From: Oopsacas minuta
Taxonomy: Eukaryota; Porifera; Hexactinellida; Lyssacinosida; Leucopsacidae
Assembly (NCBI GenBank): GCA_024704765.1
Contig: JAKMXF010000042.1
Coordinates: 1 to 54,532, forward strand
DNA length: 54,532 nucleotides
Direction of reading: 5' to 3'
Each line of letters begins with the position of its first letter. The stretch's first letter is position 1. The notes beneath the pieces were generated by a model. It was not told where the DNA came from and ran no database searches. It saw only the letters and a list, made by a program, of their open reading frames with translations. The translations under genes and the position numbers were made by a program. Of this stretch, positions 11,295 through 22,123 are shown one piece after another.

Positions 11295-13379
11295 ATGGCT
11301 ACAGCCCTAATTACTAATTTTCAAGAATGTTATATTGAAAAGGAAATAACCACAAAGCCAATGCTGGAGACAGCGAAGGAGAATTTTATCCCGCTACCTT
11401 TCTGTGAGTCACTCACAGCCATACATTCAAATATCAATAGGAAAGAATTGTCAGACATTCCAAACTGTCATAGCTTCATTCTGAATAACTTGCTAACTCA
11501 GAAAGAATGTGAATTTTTCATCCGAGAATGTGAAAAGGTTGGTTTTGGTAGTTTATCAAACAAATTCCCAACCTATTACAGAGTTAATGACAGAATCCTG
11601 ACTCTATCACATGAGATGGCAGATGCTATTTTCGCTAGAATCGAACCTCTCTTGACACGTCACGATGTAATACGTATCAGACCAATCGGATTTGGTAACG
11701 AGGGTACTTGGAGACCAATAAGATTGAATGAGTGTATTAAAATAATGAAATATACAAGTGGAGGACACTTCACACCTCATTTTGATGGACCATGGGTACC
11801 TCGTGAGGATGAATCATCAGTATACACAGTACTGATATACCTGAATACTGATTACACAGGTGGGGAAACCAAATTTATAGATGAGAAGGATAGGAAGCAT
11901 GTCTATCACAAGGTTAAACCGTGTGTTGGTATGGGTCTGATATTCAATCATGATACATTCCATGAGGGTACACCTGTATTGAAAGGTGTGAAATATCTTC
12001 TAAGAACTGAAATGATGTTTCGTCGAGTGGATACACAAATGATACCCAATCCGTTAAAGTACTCAGAATCTGAGTCCTACAACACAGCCCTGACTCTGTA
12101 TCGTAAGTCGAACCTGTTGGAGAAGGTTGGTGATCAGGAAGGATTCACAGACACATATTTACGAGCTATTAGATTGCAGATGGCAGCACAACGTAGTGTT
12201 AGTGATGAATACTACGGAGAATTGAAAAGATTAACACTCCCATACGAATTGTATATCAAAATATTCAGCTACTTGAGTGCTGAGGATGTTGTAATTTGTA
12301 TGGAAGTTTGTAAGGTTTGGTATGATCTTGCGATGGATGGAGGATTGTGGTTTGAATTGTATAAGAGAAGATGGTCACATGGTCATAAGGTGGATATCTA
12401 TCTTAGTGAAACTCTGATTAATCCACTCGTAATTGATTGGTATGGAAACTTCAAAGCTAGAATGACAATGCGATCTGCTGATAGATGTGCTGTTATCGAT
12501 ATGGGTAGTTATAACATTAGATGTGCTAATGTCCTCAATAAGAGTGGAGTGGTTCACACCAGTGAAATGCGCTCTGTAGTAGCTCGTGTATCTGGTATTT
12601 ATGATTTCCACATGAGGATGGTTAATCATGAGCGTTGGTTTTGTGGGGAATACGCATTGGCTAGCAATCCAAATGATTGTACACAAGTAGTTAAACGTGG
12701 TTTGATTGATGACATCACTCTGTTACCAGAAATATTATATGGATTATATATTGACTGTAAAATATATCCACGCACAACTTCAGTGCTTTGTCTTGTTAAT
12801 CCTCTATATTGTGCTTCCGTAGAATTGAAGATAAGTAATTTATTGCATGTTACTTATAAACACCCATGTATCCGTTGTACAGCACAAAGTGTAGCTGTAT
12901 GTGTTGGTAATAGAACTGCTAACGGTATTGTTGTTAACTACGGTTATGAGTCTGGTTGGATATCTTTAGTTAGTAATTGTAATTGTATTGCTTGTAAAGA
13001 GTTAGAGTTGAGTGTAGAGACAGAACATGTGTTTGCATTAATACAACAAATCGTTGAGACTGCTGCACTTACCAATGTTAATCTTTGTCTCTATTTCATT
13101 GGTGGTAACCTGAAAGATGATCTGATTCATAAATTGAAACAATCTTATAACGAAAGTAAAGATTGCATGAAATATATTCATAAAGTTGTCTATAATTCTA
13201 ATCCTAATGCAACTCTTTTAGCTGGAGTAGAGTATGCAAACTCTCTAAAGTGTAACAATCTGGGCATCTTTGATAAAAATATGTCCCAGTCTATAGATTT
13301 TCCCAGCGCTGCAAATTTTGACTTTCTTGTAGTGTATCAATATTTGCAAAAACTCTTAATCAATTTTGAACGTTTATGA
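11295..13379 (+). CDS. 2OG-Fe(II) dioxygenase / F-box / actin-like fusion protein
   Basis: An intact 694-residue single-exon ORF. Residues about 60-245 form a prolyl 4-hydroxylase-type dioxygenase: the iron ligands are visible as H162-x-D164 in FTPHFDGP and H223 in TFHEGTPV, with K233/R237 in GVKYLLRTEMMF as the candidate 2-oxoglutarate contact. Residues about 314-360 form an F-box (LPYELYIKIFSYL, then VCKVWYDLA), which normally binds Skp1 in SCF ubiquitin ligases. Residues about 400-694 resemble an actin-related protein: phosphate loop 1 as VIDMGSYNIRC, a second loop as GIVVNYGYESGWISLV, and a GG near the adenosine site (LYFIGGNL). The second loop has N where actins have D, so ATPase activity is doubtful. 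The ATG at 11,295 (MATALITN) was chosen because the upstream extension lacks an ATG. Likely cytosolic or nuclear. Substrate unknown; Skp1-linked prolyl hydroxylation is only an analogy to protist P4H biology. Confidence 0.85.
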   Translation: MATALITNFQECYIEKEITTKPMLETAKENFIPLPFCESLTAIHSNINRKELSDIPNCHSFILNNLLTQKECEFFIRECEKVGFGSLSNKFPTYYRVNDRILTLSHEMADAIFARIEPLLTRHDVIRIRPIGFGNEGTWRPIRLNECIKIMKYTSGGHFTPHFDGPWVPREDESSVYTVLIYLNTDYTGGETKFIDEKDRKHVYHKVKPCVGMGLIFNHDTFHEGTPVLKGVKYLLRTEMMFRRVDTQMIPNPLKYSESESYNTALTLYRKSNLLEKVGDQEGFTDTYLRAIRLQMAAQRSVSDEYYGELKRLTLPYELYIKIFSYLSAEDVVICMEVCKVWYDLAMDGGLWFELYKRRWSHGHKVDIYLSETLINPLVIDWYGNFKARMTMRSADRCAVIDMGSYNIRCANVLNKSGVVHTSEMRSVVARVSGIYDFHMRMVNHERWFCGEYALASNPNDCTQVVKRGLIDDITLLPEILYGLYIDCKIYPRTTSVLCLVNPLYCASVELKISNLLHVTYKHPCIRCTAQSVAVCVGNRTANGIVVNYGYESGWISLVSNCNCIACKELELSVETEHVFALIQQIVETAALTNVNLCLYFIGGNLKDDLIHKLKQSYNESKDCMKYIHKVVYNSNPNATLLAGVEYANSLKCNNLGIFDKNMSQSIDFPSAANFDFLVVYQYLQKLLINFERL

Positions 13380-13491
13380 CTTCTTCTCTAACGAACTTTG
13401 TATTCCAGCTTACCTTTGTAGATATAGCTAGATTATTTGTATTGATCCTTTGTTTTGAATTGATATTAGTTCATTCATTCCTTTACATTGG

Positions 13492-13613
13492 GTCCTCTCT
13501 AATAGTACACTTCTCTATCTCTATAAATCCTCCTCTTGTCAAAAGTACGAGTCCTATCTCCTATGTATACGATCATTTCGAATTTCTAATTGCTGTGGAC
13601 AATTAGAGAGGAC
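13492..13613. mobile_element. 122-bp MITE
   Basis: The left end GTCCTCTCTAATAGTACAC is mirrored by GTGGACAATTAGAGAGGAC, matching at 16 of 19 bases. The interior is noncoding. A shorter relative lies at 1469-1527. Confidence 0.55.
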
Positions 13614-13957
13614 TTTATGTATTATAGTTTTCCTCTCCACTTAAATGCATTTAAATAGAATACAGTATATTCTACTATGCTTCAAAAATTCATTTTCATT
13701 TTGTTACAATTGTATTATAATGTTTTTGTTGTTATTTTTCACAGAAAGGTGGCTAATTCATAGAATTAATTTTGAAAAAGTGGGAAATATTTTTCACACC
13801 TTGTGACTCTAGAATACTGTTAATTGTAGAAATTTGATATCTCTCTGTATAGGTATTTGTATTGATTTGTATTTATAATTAGAGCTCATTACTTACGTCA
13901 AATAGGAAAGTTATATTATTTGAATTGTTTCATTATTCTAGTTACAGAACTGAACTA

Positions 13958-14797
13958 ATGGCTACAGCTAATTCTTTAGAGAGCATATTCTCTGTAGACT
14001 ATAAGAGTAAGATACAACCTGTATTCAGTGTTTGTATAAGGGGAGAAAATCTCTGCGGACCTAAAGGAGTGACTATTGATAATACTACAGGAGATATCTG
14101 TATTGCAGATTGTTGGAATAATTGTGTGAAAGTATTCGATTGTAATGGTCAGATTATGTTTAAATTTGGAGATGAGGATGGAGAAGGAAAGATGTATCGT
14201 CCAGATGGGTTAGCTATATGTAGAGATAGACTTCTTATTTCACAAAGAAACAAGAGTATTTTGAATTATCAAGTGAATGGAGAGTTAGTTTCTATAATAG
14301 GGAAACCTGGGAAAGGAGATTTGGAATTTGATTATCCTCGTGGTCTGACATTTGATGAATCTAACGGTGAGTTATACATATGTGATTCTAATAATCATCG
14401 TATTCAGATACTGTCCAAGGAACTTAGCTACAAGACACAGTTTGGACAAGATAACCTCAAATCTCCTCTTGATGTATAACTTACAAAAGAATTTATTTAT
14501 ATTCTAGATCAATCTAATTTTTGTTTTCATCTGTACGACTACAATCTTATCCTACATAAGAGTGTTATTTCTAGAGGATATAAATTACAGGTGTTTGTTC
14601 CATATTTCTTCTATATTGACAATTCTAACAATATTGTTTTCACAGATTTCTCTTTTAACTCTATTTCTATTTTCAACTCTCAATTTGATTTGATACACAA
14701 GATTTTGCTAACTAATCCTCTCGGTATTACAGTAGATAACAGAGGAAGAGTTATTGTAGTTTGTAATGAAGGTGAACATCATCTTAATATTTTTTGA
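13958..14797 (+). pseudogene. NHL-repeat protein 3 (one nonsense codon)
   Basis: The ATG at 13,958 starts MATANSLESIFSVDYKSKIQ, close to the start of NHL gene 4. About six NHL blades follow (for example GDICIADCWNNCVKVFDCNG and LYICDSNNHRIQILSKE). The frame is interrupted once, by TAA at 14,477-14,479, exactly where gene 4 has AAA (DVKLSKDY). Downstream the same frame continues without change through the last blades to the stop at 14,795-14,797. So a single base substitution splits an otherwise complete 279-codon gene. It has no RING or B-box and is shorter at the N-terminus than genes 1 and 5. Either a recent pseudogene, a truncated propeller, or a readthrough case; pseudogene is the default. 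Confidence 0.75.
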
Positions 14798-14989
14798 TAA
14801 TTTTTCTAATTTACTAATATTCATATCTTTGTTTACTTTTCCTTTTGAATAACTATTTTGTTACTTCTGAATCAACTATACTCACCCATATTATATATTA
14901 TATATTATTCCTTGTTGTTATTTCACATCTTAAAGAGGTTGCCTTTATGCTATAACTACGCCATAAGCCCGCACTCTCCTTCTATTCTA

Positions 14990-16300
14990 CAGGGTGACAA
15001 ATAAGTTCTGTCCCATATGTTTGATGAAGTGTAGTTTCTTATTAAAGAACCAGATTGAATGGTTATAGTGTAAGATAAGTAACAATGTATATATTTAAAG
15101 TATTCAAAGGTAATTCGTACACTCTGAACAAGCTAAAGATTCTAGGCAAAATGGAGAAGAATAGGGTGGCTATTGTTAATTTATATTTGCAAGGGAAAAG
15201 CCAAAGCGAAATATTGAAGATTCTCAATTTCCCCAAGTCACGCAGGAAATTGAAATATCGTACTATTAACAGATATAAGGACACTGGTAGTACCTCAGAC
15301 AGGCAGATAAGTGGACGTCCAACATCTGCGACCACTACCCAGAAGAGAAAGGTTATCGGTAGTCGGATTCAGCGAAATCTGCAACGTTCGATTCGAAAAA
15401 TGGCGCTAAAACTCAAAATACCAAGAGAATCGGTCCGAACAATTGTGAAGAGCGATATGGGCCTATTTCCTTACAAAAAGAAGAAGGTTCACTTTATTCC
15501 GGCACAGATTAAAGAAAAGAGACTAGCCAGGAGCAAGGCCTTACTCGCCCGGTTCGCAAGTTTTGGCCTTGATGAAATTTATTCTCGGATGAGAAATTAT
15601 TCACGGTTGAGCAGGCGTACAATCGTCAAAACGATCGAGTATTGTCCTCTTCTCCATCTTCCATACCACAAGAGTATCGATGCGTCCAAAGAGTTCAGCA
15701 TCCTCACTCAGTGATGGTTTGGGAGGGGGTGTCCGCAAAAGGCCGTACCCCACTGGTTTTCATCCCACCGAGTGTAAAAATAAACGCTGTTAAGTATCAG
15801 GACCTCGTTTTAGACCCAATAGTGAGAGGCCTTAGTAAGACCATGTTCAATAATTGTCCATTTTTATTCCCAGCAAGACGGTGCGCCAGCCCACACAGCG
15901 AAAGTCAACCAACCGTGCTTACGAAACAATATCCCAGACTTCATCTCCAAGGAGGAATGGCCTCCTTCCAGCCCAGATCTCAACCCGATGGACTTCTCGT
16001 TGTGGTCGATATTGGAGACAAATGCGTGCTCTACTTCCCACAAGAGTATCAAGTCTCTAAAAACGTATTTATCCCAAGAATGGGCAAAAATCTCGCAGGA
16101 AAAGTTGCGTGCCGCTGTCGAGTCCGTCCCCAAGCGGCTAAGAGCTGTCATCAAAAAAGAAAGGGGGCTATATCGAGCAATTGAATATTTATGAATCTAT
16201 ATTTAGTTTGCTAAGTTATAGCATAATTTCAAGTCATTATCTTAGTTCATGGTTTAGTTATAATAAATTTTCAATGTGACAGAACTTATTTGTCACCCTG
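14990..16300 (+). mobile_element. maT-type (DD37D) mariner element
   Basis: A complete 1311-bp element: terminal inverted repeats start CAGGGTGACAAATAAGTTCT on both ends, and TA duplications sit at 14,988-14,989 and 16,301-16,302. The internal transposase gene is broken (see separate entry). Tc1/mariner elements move by cut-and-paste into TA. Confidence 0.92.
15151..16194 (+). pseudogene. maT-type mariner transposase, two frameshifts
   Basis: The ATG at 15,151 starts MEKNRVAIVNLYLQGKSQSE. Two helix-turn-helix domains surround the GRPTSA linker. The catalytic triad is present but spread over frames: the first D is in FSDEKLF (about 15,590), the second in QQDGAPAHTA (about 15,880) and the third in SPDLNPMDFSLW (about 15,990). 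Exactly 37 residues separate the second and third D, giving the DD37D signature of the maT group. Frameshifts lie near 15,580 and near 15,865. The N-terminal 140 residues are uninterrupted. Inactive as read. Confidence 0.85.
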
Positions 16301-16304
16301 TAAG

Positions 16305-17270
16305 TATTCGAGAAGAATTGAATTTTGGAAACAAATCATAGAAAACTCAACTCGCAACAACTTTAATCACAAAATGGATGGACAAAAAGGAAACAGTGAG
16401 GAAATTACTTGGATGACGCTGAACAAGCTGGATTAGATAAACTAAGAAGAGTACTTGATTGTAATAAAGGAGAGAAAAGAGAATTTGTCCTGAAGAAGGC
16501 AATTAAGGAGATAAAGCTACTATCCCAACAGAATAATTAATGAAATAAAGAAAGAACTGAAGCACCGAGCATATTTTGAGATTTACAATGTCTTATACTG
16601 AAATAGAAATTTGGTACTATTTTTAGTATACTTGTACTGTTCTGAGATTTTCTAAAATACTAACTTGGCAGCACTGTCTCTATCTCAATAAGGATCTTGA
16701 TTGTATTGAATTTATAGAAATTACATTTGTTCATTATTGTAGCCTGGGGATGAAAGGTTCACGAACTAACTGGAACAGTGCAATTTCTTTAATCTTAGCC
16801 TGAGGTCTGTTTAGTTCGTTTACATTCACATCTTAACCTCAACTCCAATAATTTGTCTCGTTCAGTGAGTTGAAGGGTTGTATCGATCGTTTATTCATTT
16901 CCCTATTACTGCACACATCTGTAATATTCTTGGTCATAAATTTTAAACTTATCATAACAGAATATGTACAATAGAATAAAGTAGTATCACATTACTATAC
17001 CGTCTATACTTATATCAGTAATGTATAACTCTATGTTATTCTGATTTATATATTCCTATTATTATTATTCTATTTTATTCTACAAAGATATTTCTAAATA
17101 TTTATTGTCTTAATTCAAGATAAAGGTGAGTAGTTTCATTAGTTAATTGTTGTTGTTCAATTTTACAGGTTCTTGTAGCCACACTAATCCCCTGGAATAC
17201 GCTGTCACACCATAATCTAAGCCATTGGTTCCGTACATCTTTCACCTGTGTTCCCCTATGCCACTTTTAA
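16305..17270. other. intergenic, one short coding-like remnant
   Basis: A short frame at about 16,424-16,539 encodes AGLDKLRRVLDCNKGEKREF and continues with a lysine-rich tail; no family was recognised. Otherwise AT-rich and featureless. Confidence 0.35.
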
Positions 17271-17275
17271 TTCAT

Positions 17276-17345
17276 GAGCCTTTGGCTCGGCGCTTCGCGA
17301 TGAACTCGGCATATTGCGCCTCGAGGTATCCATTATTCTCCAAAT
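17276..17345 (-). mobile_element. Helitron-like repeat, copy B (3' end only)
   Basis: The hairpin GAGCCTTTGGCTC is followed by CGCTTCGCGATGAACTCGG and a second near-palindrome ending CGCCTCGAGGTA. Only the structured end is recognisable. Confidence 0.5.
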
Positions 17346-17490
17346 TGGAGGCCCCTTTGACTATTATAATATAGATATATTTAGAACAATATATTCATAA
17401 ATTTACGTATATGGCATTTATGTTCTTGAAGTACATGTATGTCTACTGACTATTCATATTAATTCATACACCTAGAAATATTTAGCGATA

Positions 17491-18361
17491 ATGGCCACAT
17501 CTAATCCTATTGAATTAGAACCTGTTGAAGATAATTTAGAGAGAGTGGGAACTGAAATTGATTACAAAAGCAAGATACAACCTCTAGTGAGTATTTGTAA
17601 GAGAGAAAATGGAAATGATGAACTTGTGTGGCCACATTGTGTTACAGTAGATGACAAAACTGGAGATATTTATGTAGCGGATTGTTTTAATAACTGTGTT
17701 AAAGTATTTGACAGTGCTGCTAAGTATATATATATTCAAATTTGGTGACAGTATAGGTGAAGAAAATATGTGCCATCCACGAAGTTTAGTTGTTTATAGG
17801 AGTAGGATTCTAATTACTCATGAACACGGTATATTGAGTTATAACCTTGATGGTGAATATATTTCTAGAATTGGTAAATATGGAAAAGGAGAGTTAGAAT
17901 TCAACTATCCTAGCTGTATAGCAATCAATGAATTTAATGATGATATTTACATTTGTGATTATTATAACAATCGAGTTCAAATACTCTCAAAAGATTTCCA
18001 ATTCAAATCACAATTTGGTTCATTCACATTACCTATTGATGTTAAACTCTCTAAAGATTATATTTATGTGTTAGATGACTCTAATCCTTGCGTCCATCTA
18101 TTCAATCATAACCACATACTACAGAAGAGTGTAATTTCACGAGGAGAAGGAAATCAAGTCATATATCCCGACTCATTCTTTCTTGACAATTCTAACAACA
18201 TTCTAATTCCTGATTATTTTTCTATTTCTATCTTCAACCCAGAATTCCAATCAATTCATAATATTCCAGTCTCTAAGCATCCAACTTCAGTAACAGTAGG
18301 CAATCATGATAGTGTTATAGTAGTGTGTTATGATGCTGTGAACTGTCTACAGATATTTTGA
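17491..18361 (+). pseudogene. NHL-repeat protein 4 (TA-slippage frameshift)
   Basis: The ATG at 17,491 starts MATSNPIELEPVEDNLERVG, followed by DYKSKIQP as in NHL gene 3. About 85 residues in, the frame changes at a TA dinucleotide run (about 17,724-17,735), after which YIFKFGD and the remaining five blades follow in the new frame to the stop at 18,359-18,361 (VNCLQIF). The run is one TA unit short of the phase that would link the two halves, the pattern expected of replication slippage. The rest is uninterrupted for more than 200 codons. Could also be an assembly error at the microsatellite. Confidence 0.75.
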
Positions 18362-18370
18362 TTTACAACT

Positions 18371-19405
18371 CTATCTATGTGTGTATTTCTGTATTTCCTT
18401 TATGTACGACTGAAGTACTTCATTCTTTAATGGGGACTTCCTAAATATACGAACGATATTTCGAAACTTAACGATAACAGTTTCTATATATATTTTCAAA
18501 GGCGGGATAAACATGTCTTCATGAATTTCACCCTCAGTATCTTCTGCACCACAAAGGCCATCATTATATGAGTCAGAGATAGTCGACTGAATTTGAGATG
18601 TGCCAATTGGCTCTTCGTCCGTTCCTTCATCATAAATAGGAATCCTATTCTTGGAGTATAATACTGCAACTACTGCTAAATGTACCCTGTGAGCCAAACA
18701 AAGTTACTGATGAATACCACTTAGTCTTCCCATCTTCACCATGACAGGGGCTCCATCACAGGTGATGCTAACAATATGCTTCTTCAACTCAATATTGAAT
18801 TCAATCAATATCCTTTCCAAAAGCTCAAGAAACTTCTCAGCTGGCATCTTTCCATAAATACGCTTCATTCCAAGGTTCCAAAAGTTATCGATGCTATGTA
18901 TATTGACATTCATATACCGTTTATTTTGGATAGAAGTATATTCGTTCAAGGATACGCTCATCCTTTTTCCGTTAGCAAGTAAAACTGTAACTGAGAAGTG
19001 ATCACTCCCTTAACATGATTTGCATACCTCAAAACCATTCTTGAAACTGTAGAATGTTCTGGAATTGGGGTGAAACCCTTTTCTTGTAACGAAGAACGGA
19101 TAAATTAAACTTTGGCTGATTCTCAGATAACTGAAACAATCCTCAGCAGCTAATCTAGCAATTACCTCATCCAAACTTTGTTTTTTGAAAAATAATGGTA
19201 ACAAACTTTGAGTACTATGTTTCTTCGAAGGGGGTTCGTTGTCAGAAATGTGATTCAGGCCCAATTGGATATTATGTATCAAAAGATGATTTCTTAACCC
19301 AGTATTTGTATTGCCTTTACAACTTACATTCTTCTTACAAATAAGGCATTTGGCTTCTTCCCCATATTTCTCGAAATGTTTCCACACCTCAGACCTTTTA
19401 GCCAT
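18371..19405 (-). pseudogene. BED-finger hAT transposase (truncated)
   Basis: Starts MAKRSEVWKHFEKYGEEAKC at 19,405: a BED zinc finger with C-x2-C (CLICKK) and H-x4-H (HLLIHNIQ). It continues in one frame with the RNase H-like core (SVSLNEYTS, then FWNLGMKRIYG, then CDGAPVMVKMGRL and AHRVHLAVV). Two in-frame TAA stops occur (about 19,010 and about 18,702, the latter at a usual Q position). The C-terminal hAT dimerisation domain is missing at the 18,371 end, close to the NHL gene 4 stop. It resembles ZBED-type hATs. Confidence 0.75.
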
Positions 19406-19521
19406 AATACCGTACAGTATTGTAAGTATAGAAGTAACGAATATTCAAAATTATGCTGTAACAAATACGTTTACAGATAACACTGTCCAACAAATTTTTA
19501 AACATTTTTTGCTTCTGGAAT

Positions 19522-21676
19522 CAGGGTGACCAGATCTCCCATGCCAAAAAGAAGGACAGTTTTCAAAGTCAAACCATTTGTGTTCGATTATAATATTTTA
19601 TTGTATGTTTGTCAAGAGATACAAATTAACTAGCACTGGAATACATAACTTAGGTAATATAATCCAAATTTCGTGATACGTGTTTGTGGGACTAAAAAAG
19701 TATATTTAATTTGTGTATTTGGCATTGGAACAGATTTTCTTCAATGCAACTTTGTTATTGGTTAATTTTTGATGAATTTCCCTGCAACTCATTTCAAAAT
19801 TCACTATTACTTTAAGTAGTGCACCAACAGTGGAAATGTCTAGTTTGTTCCTGTCGTCTCTCCATTGTACCTTTGATAAACTGAACACTCTTTCACACAC
19901 CGCGTTAGATGCAAGGATTGCAAAAATAGAAGATAATAATTTTCTTATGCAGGGAAAATTTTCTTGTGTAATGATACCCCAACGCTGGTCCAGGCTTAAA
20001 TCCGAGGTCATTGACAAACTTGGAAAGTTTCGTTGAAGACAGCAACCTTCCTCAAACAAGTCATCAATCTGAGCAATTTCTGGGCATAATAATTCAGCAC
20101 ATCCCTTCAATATTTTATAGTCGATTAATTCAACATCTTTCAATAATAACCAATCTAAATTTTGTGGTAAACTATCCAAATGTAGCCATTTATCAAGGTA
20201 GTCGAATGAAATCTGATAGAATGTCATACATTCGGACTTGAATTTGTGTATTTGAATAACGTTGTCAATATTAGCAAGTTCCATATCAGTAATAGCTCCT
20301 AAAAATCCACGATTATACCGATCCAACAAAGATTGCTGTAATTTTCTTAATTCACGAATCATCTCGGGCAATGAGAGATTGTTTCTCTGGAGAATTAAAC
20401 TTGTGGTATTGAACAATTTAAGGGCACTATGCATGAAGAGGAAGTAGCACTGACTAAGATTAGATTCAAAAATGTTTCCAACATTCTAGGACATATCTCG
20501 TTCGAGAGAAAATAAGATTTCAACGCTTCCCACAGTTTTAGAATCCGTTCTATCAAGGGGAATAAAGTCAACCACCAGTTTTGCCATGATTGGGAAACTT
20601 TAAGTAGTGTAGTTCTAGAAAATCACAAAATTCGATAAGCCTTTGGTGACGCTGAAGTACCCCACTCTTTTCTCCAGAAAAGAAGGAAGAAATCTTTGCA
20701 ACAATCGATTCAATATCAACTGATAGAGCTGATTTATGTACCAAATGTGATGGACAACCAACAGGAATTAATTTGGATTCAATCTGTTTCAACTTGGTAA
20801 AAACATTGTCACCTTCTGCTCTATTAAGTACCACCAAAATTTACTGGAGCATTATCAGCACAAAACGAATCATTTTTTCTTGGTTCAATCCATACTTAGT
20901 AATTACATCTAGAAGCATTTCTGCGACATGTTTTGATTTTTCATCTTGTAAATCAACATAAATCTAGGAACTTATTCAGCACGCCACTACTGTTGAAGTA
21001 TCGAATAATTATAAGAAATGTCTTTAGCTCAGCGTGATTCGATGCATCAGTTGATAAAGAGAAGGCAATACCAGTTTGTAGTTCACTTAATACTTCCTCA
21101 ATGCTCATCGGTGCTAGAACACCAGTAATTATTGCTTCGGTTTTAGTGCGAGTAGAATGGAAATTCTTTGCTATATCAGAATCAGAAAAACATACTGGAA
21201 GCAGGTTAGACGTACAGTCCATTGTTCTAAAAGAATGATGATGTTTTACTGTATGAAATGCAAATGTCCCCTCAGCAGCAGAAATTTTTAAACTAATAGG
21301 AGAATATCTCTCTTTGATGAATAATCCCAAAGATTGTGTTGAAGTTATCATTTGTTGGGACGAAGAGTGCTTGATCGTATCGATGTGTTTCTTGACTGAA
21401 GAAATTCCAGCACTGGCTAAACTAATGTCCACATTGCAGATAGTGGAATAGACGAAATCATTACCTTTATTACTTGATTTTATGAAAGAAAACTCTTGAC
21501 TATATTCAAAGCGGAATGAACATTTCCTCTTCGCCATATTTATAGGTTTAGCTAATATAACAAAGTAACAAGGACAAATAAGGACAATAAGGAAAAAAGA
21601 AGGACAGAATGAAAAGAAGACAATTAGTCTAAAAAGGAGGACTGTCCTTCCAAAAGAAGGACATCTGGTCACCCTG
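19522..21676 (-). mobile_element. hAT transposon
   Basis: The ends CAGGGTGACCAGAT (left) and ATCTGGTCACCCTG (right) are perfect inverted repeats of 14 bp, followed by looser subterminal repeats (GAAGGACAGT and inverse). Length 2155 bp. It carries a minus-strand transposase. The 8-bp flanks (TCTGGAAT and ATCATATT) do not match, so the target duplication has decayed or an end was rearranged. Confidence 0.8.
19706..21537 (-). pseudogene. hAT transposase, frame-broken
   Basis: The start is probably MAKRKCSFRFEYSQEFSFIK near 21,537. The N-terminal part is followed by a catalytic-like region (GIAFSLSTDASNHAELKTF), a middle piece (SHLVHKSALSVD, 20,568-20,837), and the C-terminal piece 19,706-20,434 with the dimerisation motif SNAVCERVFSLSKVQW. 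The three blocks lie in order but in different frames, breaking near 20,950 and 20,500. It appears inactive. Confidence 0.75.
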
Positions 21677-21728
21677 ATCATATTTGAACTCAGTTTACAC
21701 GATTACATCAGTATACTAGTTGGAAGTA

Positions 21729-21978
21729 CACTCCCTGGCCAAAAGTATTGGAACACTTAGCCACAATTGACACTTGGCACAAATATGCATTTTGCTTTAG
21801 TTGTTAGGCTGAAGATAGTTTCAAACATTTGTGAACTTAATTCTATCTTTAACTTTATTATTACAATCACCTTTTCTGATATATCCACAGACTATTCAAT
21901 ACATATATTCTCACAGAGTTACATATGCCACATGTGTCATTAGTGGTATGGTGTCCCAATACTTTTGGCCAGGGAGTG
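21729..21978. mobile_element. Tc1-like MITE, copy 1
   Basis: 250 bp with ends CACTCCCTGGCCAAAAGTAT and the inverse, flanked by TA at 21,727-21,728 and 21,979-21,980. Noncoding. The same family occurs at 46,105-46,352. Confidence 0.9.
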
Positions 21979-22123
21979 TATGTTTCTAATCAAGTTTGAC
22001 ATTTGTGTACTTCGTCTGCATAAAAGTAAATAAATATTCAGATTATGTATTTTACAATACCATATTTGGACTCTGTATACTCCAGGATAATCATTGAAAG
22101 AAATATTCTAACCAATTTATATA

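Noticed and set aside
12375-12686. 103-codon minus-strand frame inside the dioxygenase gene
   Set aside because: It is the mirror of a clearly coding region on the other strand.
13376-13606. Plus-strand frame just after the dioxygenase gene
   Set aside because: It runs through a MITE and has no family features; overlaps the real stop by chance.
15864-16154. Minus-strand frame in the maT element
   Set aside because: Antisense shadow of the transposase.
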